A stretch of 14,035 nt of DNA from JAQVOO01 sp964524755 (lineage in GTDB: Bacteria > Spirochaetota > Spirochaetia > Sphaerochaetales > Sphaerochaetaceae): positions 1-14,035 of the forward strand of contig CAZGDR010000045.1 in assembly GCA_964524755.1 (NCBI GenBank), read 5' to 3'. The notes below the pieces were generated by a model. It had not been told where the DNA came from, did no database searches, and saw only the letters and a list, made by a program, of their open reading frames with translations. Within the stretch, counting starts at the first letter, position 1, and each line of letters starts with the position of its first letter. Of this stretch, positions 12,864-14,035 are shown piece by piece. The position numbers and the translations under genes are program-made.

Positions 12864-14035
12864 AAATGCAACTCATCCAACTGGGCTTGATCGATATAAG
12901 AAGGGGCATCATCCATCGGGGAGATCATTGCTGTATTTTTGGGGAAAGCAATTACTTCTTTAATCGAAGTTTGACCAGCCATCACCATCACCATACGGTC
13001 AATGCCCGGTGCTATTCCACCGTGTGGTGGGGGACCATAACGGAAGGCCTCAAGCAGGAACCCAAAACGCTCTTCTGCCACTTCATCGGGAATGTTACAA
13101 ATTCTAAAAATACGTTTCTGTAATTCTACATCATGGATTCTTATCGATCCAGAAGCAACTTCGTATCCATTGAGAACGAGGTCATATAAGTCACCTTTTA
13201 CACTTCCAGGATCGGATTCAAGAGTATCCAAGTATTGGGCTTGCGGCATACTGAACATATGATGTGCTGCCTCCCAATGCCCTTTATCTTCGTTAAATTC
13301 GAATAAGGGGAAATCAATAATCCAACAGAAGGCAAAGGTCTTAGGGTCAATCAAATTTAGGTCGCGGGCTAATTTGGTACGCACTGCACCAAGAGAATTA
13401 CAGGTTTGTTTCCACTTATCGGCAACAAAGACAATCATGTCTCCTTCAGTAGCTCCCATGCGTTCAATAAAGTCAGCTTCCAAGCCTACAAAGAACTTTG
13501 AGACGCCACTTTCTAAGGTGTTGTCTGCTCCAACCTTCATCCAAGCCAACCCTTTGGCCCCATATACTTTGGCTGCATCTTCTAGAGCTGTGATGTATTT
13601 ACGGGTATAAGCTAACTCGGAAGAGGCCGGTGCTTTAAGAGCTTTTACGACCCCTCCCCCTTCTATGACGGTCTTAAAGGTGCCAAATGAACTTCTCTCG
13701 GCTAAATCTACTACATCCACCAACGGTAAGTCATAGCGGAGGTCGGGCTTATCAACACCATAGGTATTCATAGCATCGAACCAGCTCAGACGGGTGAAAT
13801 GTTGAGGGAGGTCAACCTGCATCACTTTTTTGAACACATCGTTAAAGAGTTCTTCCATGAGCAAGAGCACATCATCACGCTTTACAAAACTCATTTCTAA
13901 GTCAAGTTGGGTGAATTCTAGTTGACGATCACCGCGTGCATCTTCATCACGATAACAACGGGCAATTTGAAAATATTTATCAAAGCCACTGACCATGAGG
14001 ATCTGTTTGAGCAATTGTGGGCTTTGAGGTAATGC
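12833..14035 (-). CDS. aspS: Aspartyl-tRNA synthetase, C-terminal 400 residues (N-terminus outside window)
   Basis: The frame is open to the right edge, so the N-terminal anticodon-binding domain and motif 1 lie outside. The visible part begins at ALPQSPQLLKQ. It shows motif 2 with RCYRDEDARGDRQ and EFTQLDLEM, then the bacterial-specific GAD insertion domain. The catalytic core resumes with IDFPLFEFNEDKGHWEAAHHMFSMP, and motif 3 is GGIAPGIDRMVMVMAG. Full bacterial AspRS is about 590 residues, so roughly two thirds are present. Whether it charges only tRNA-Asp or also tRNA-Asn cannot be judged, because the deciding residues are largely in the missing N-terminus. The C-terminus is lysine-rich (KQPKKKD). 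The next gene on the same strand overlaps its end. Confidence 0.96.
   Translation of the reverse strand, partial: ALPQSPQLLKQILMVSGFDKYFQIARCYRDEDARGDRQLEFTQLDLEMSFVKRDDVLLLMEELFNDVFKKVMQVDLPQHFTRLSWFDAMNTYGVDKPDLRYDLPLVDVVDLAERSSFGTFKTVIEGGGVVKALKAPASSELAYTRKYITALEDAAKVYGAKGLAWMKVGADNTLESGVSKFFVGLEADFIERMGATEGDMIVFVADKWKQTCNSLGAVRTKLARDLNLIDPKTFAFCWIIDFPLFEFNEDKGHWEAAHHMFSMPQAQYLDTLESDPGSVKGDLYDLVLNGYEVASGSIRIHDVELQKRIFRICNIPDEVAEERFGFLLEAFRYGPPPHGGIAPGIDRMVMVMAGQTSIKEVIAFPKNTAMISPMDDAPSYIDQAQLDELHLCIKQPKKKD

Overview
The window looks like ordinary chromosomal DNA from a moderately AT-rich bacterium. The gene mix suggests a spirochaete, possibly a Sphaerochaeta relative: a ROK/NagC-type regulator, HtpG, a bacterial-type ProRS and AspRS, a DUF6062-like Cys/His protein, a BaiN-type flavoprotein and an OsmC-like protein. 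That placement is inferred from protein character alone, since no rRNA or other decisive marker is present. I see no phage, insertion sequence, CRISPR array, tRNA or rRNA, and no obvious new multi-gene system.

Layout. Bases 1-1040 (-) encode a ROK-family regulator cut by the left edge. It diverges from htpG (1147-3012, +), which ends at a compact UUCG-loop hairpin. A small MscS-type channel (3079-3933, +) meets rlmE (3930-4538, -) tail to tail. A 371-bp gap (4539-4909) follows and is the most structured non-coding stretch in the window. It holds a TGG-repeat tract, a hairpin with a G-quadruplex motif in its loop, a perfect Shine-Dalgarno (SD) directly abutting an 18-codon ORF, a GGCTAAAA-stem hairpin, a 9-bp inverted repeat and a promoter. 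Next come a rhomboid protease (4910-5542, +), adenosine deaminase (5539-6624, -), an ankyrin-repeat protein (6751-7257, +), proS (7260-9017, -), a class II aldolase (9124-9783, +), a DUF6062-like protein (9796-10527, +), an unrecognised 195-residue protein (10490-11077, -), an OsmC-family protein (11121-11516, -), a BaiN/HI0933-type flavoprotein (11586-12863, -) and the C-terminal two thirds of aspS (12833-14035, -).

How the genes relate. Most are independent housekeeping functions: protein folding, tRNA charging, rRNA methylation, purine salvage and osmotic protection. Only aldolase/DUF6062 and aspS/BaiN look like operons.

Two patterns recur. All four convergent gene pairs have overlapping or abutting stop codons (two overlaps of exactly 4 nt, one of 38 nt, one gap of 2 nt). 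In addition, five genes (ROK, rlmE, rhomboid, add and the 195-residue protein) lack a properly spaced SD and instead have a -10-like hexamer 5-7 nt before the ATG, as expected for leaderless mRNAs. htpG, mscS, the ankyrin gene, proS, the aldolase and osmC have good SD sequences.
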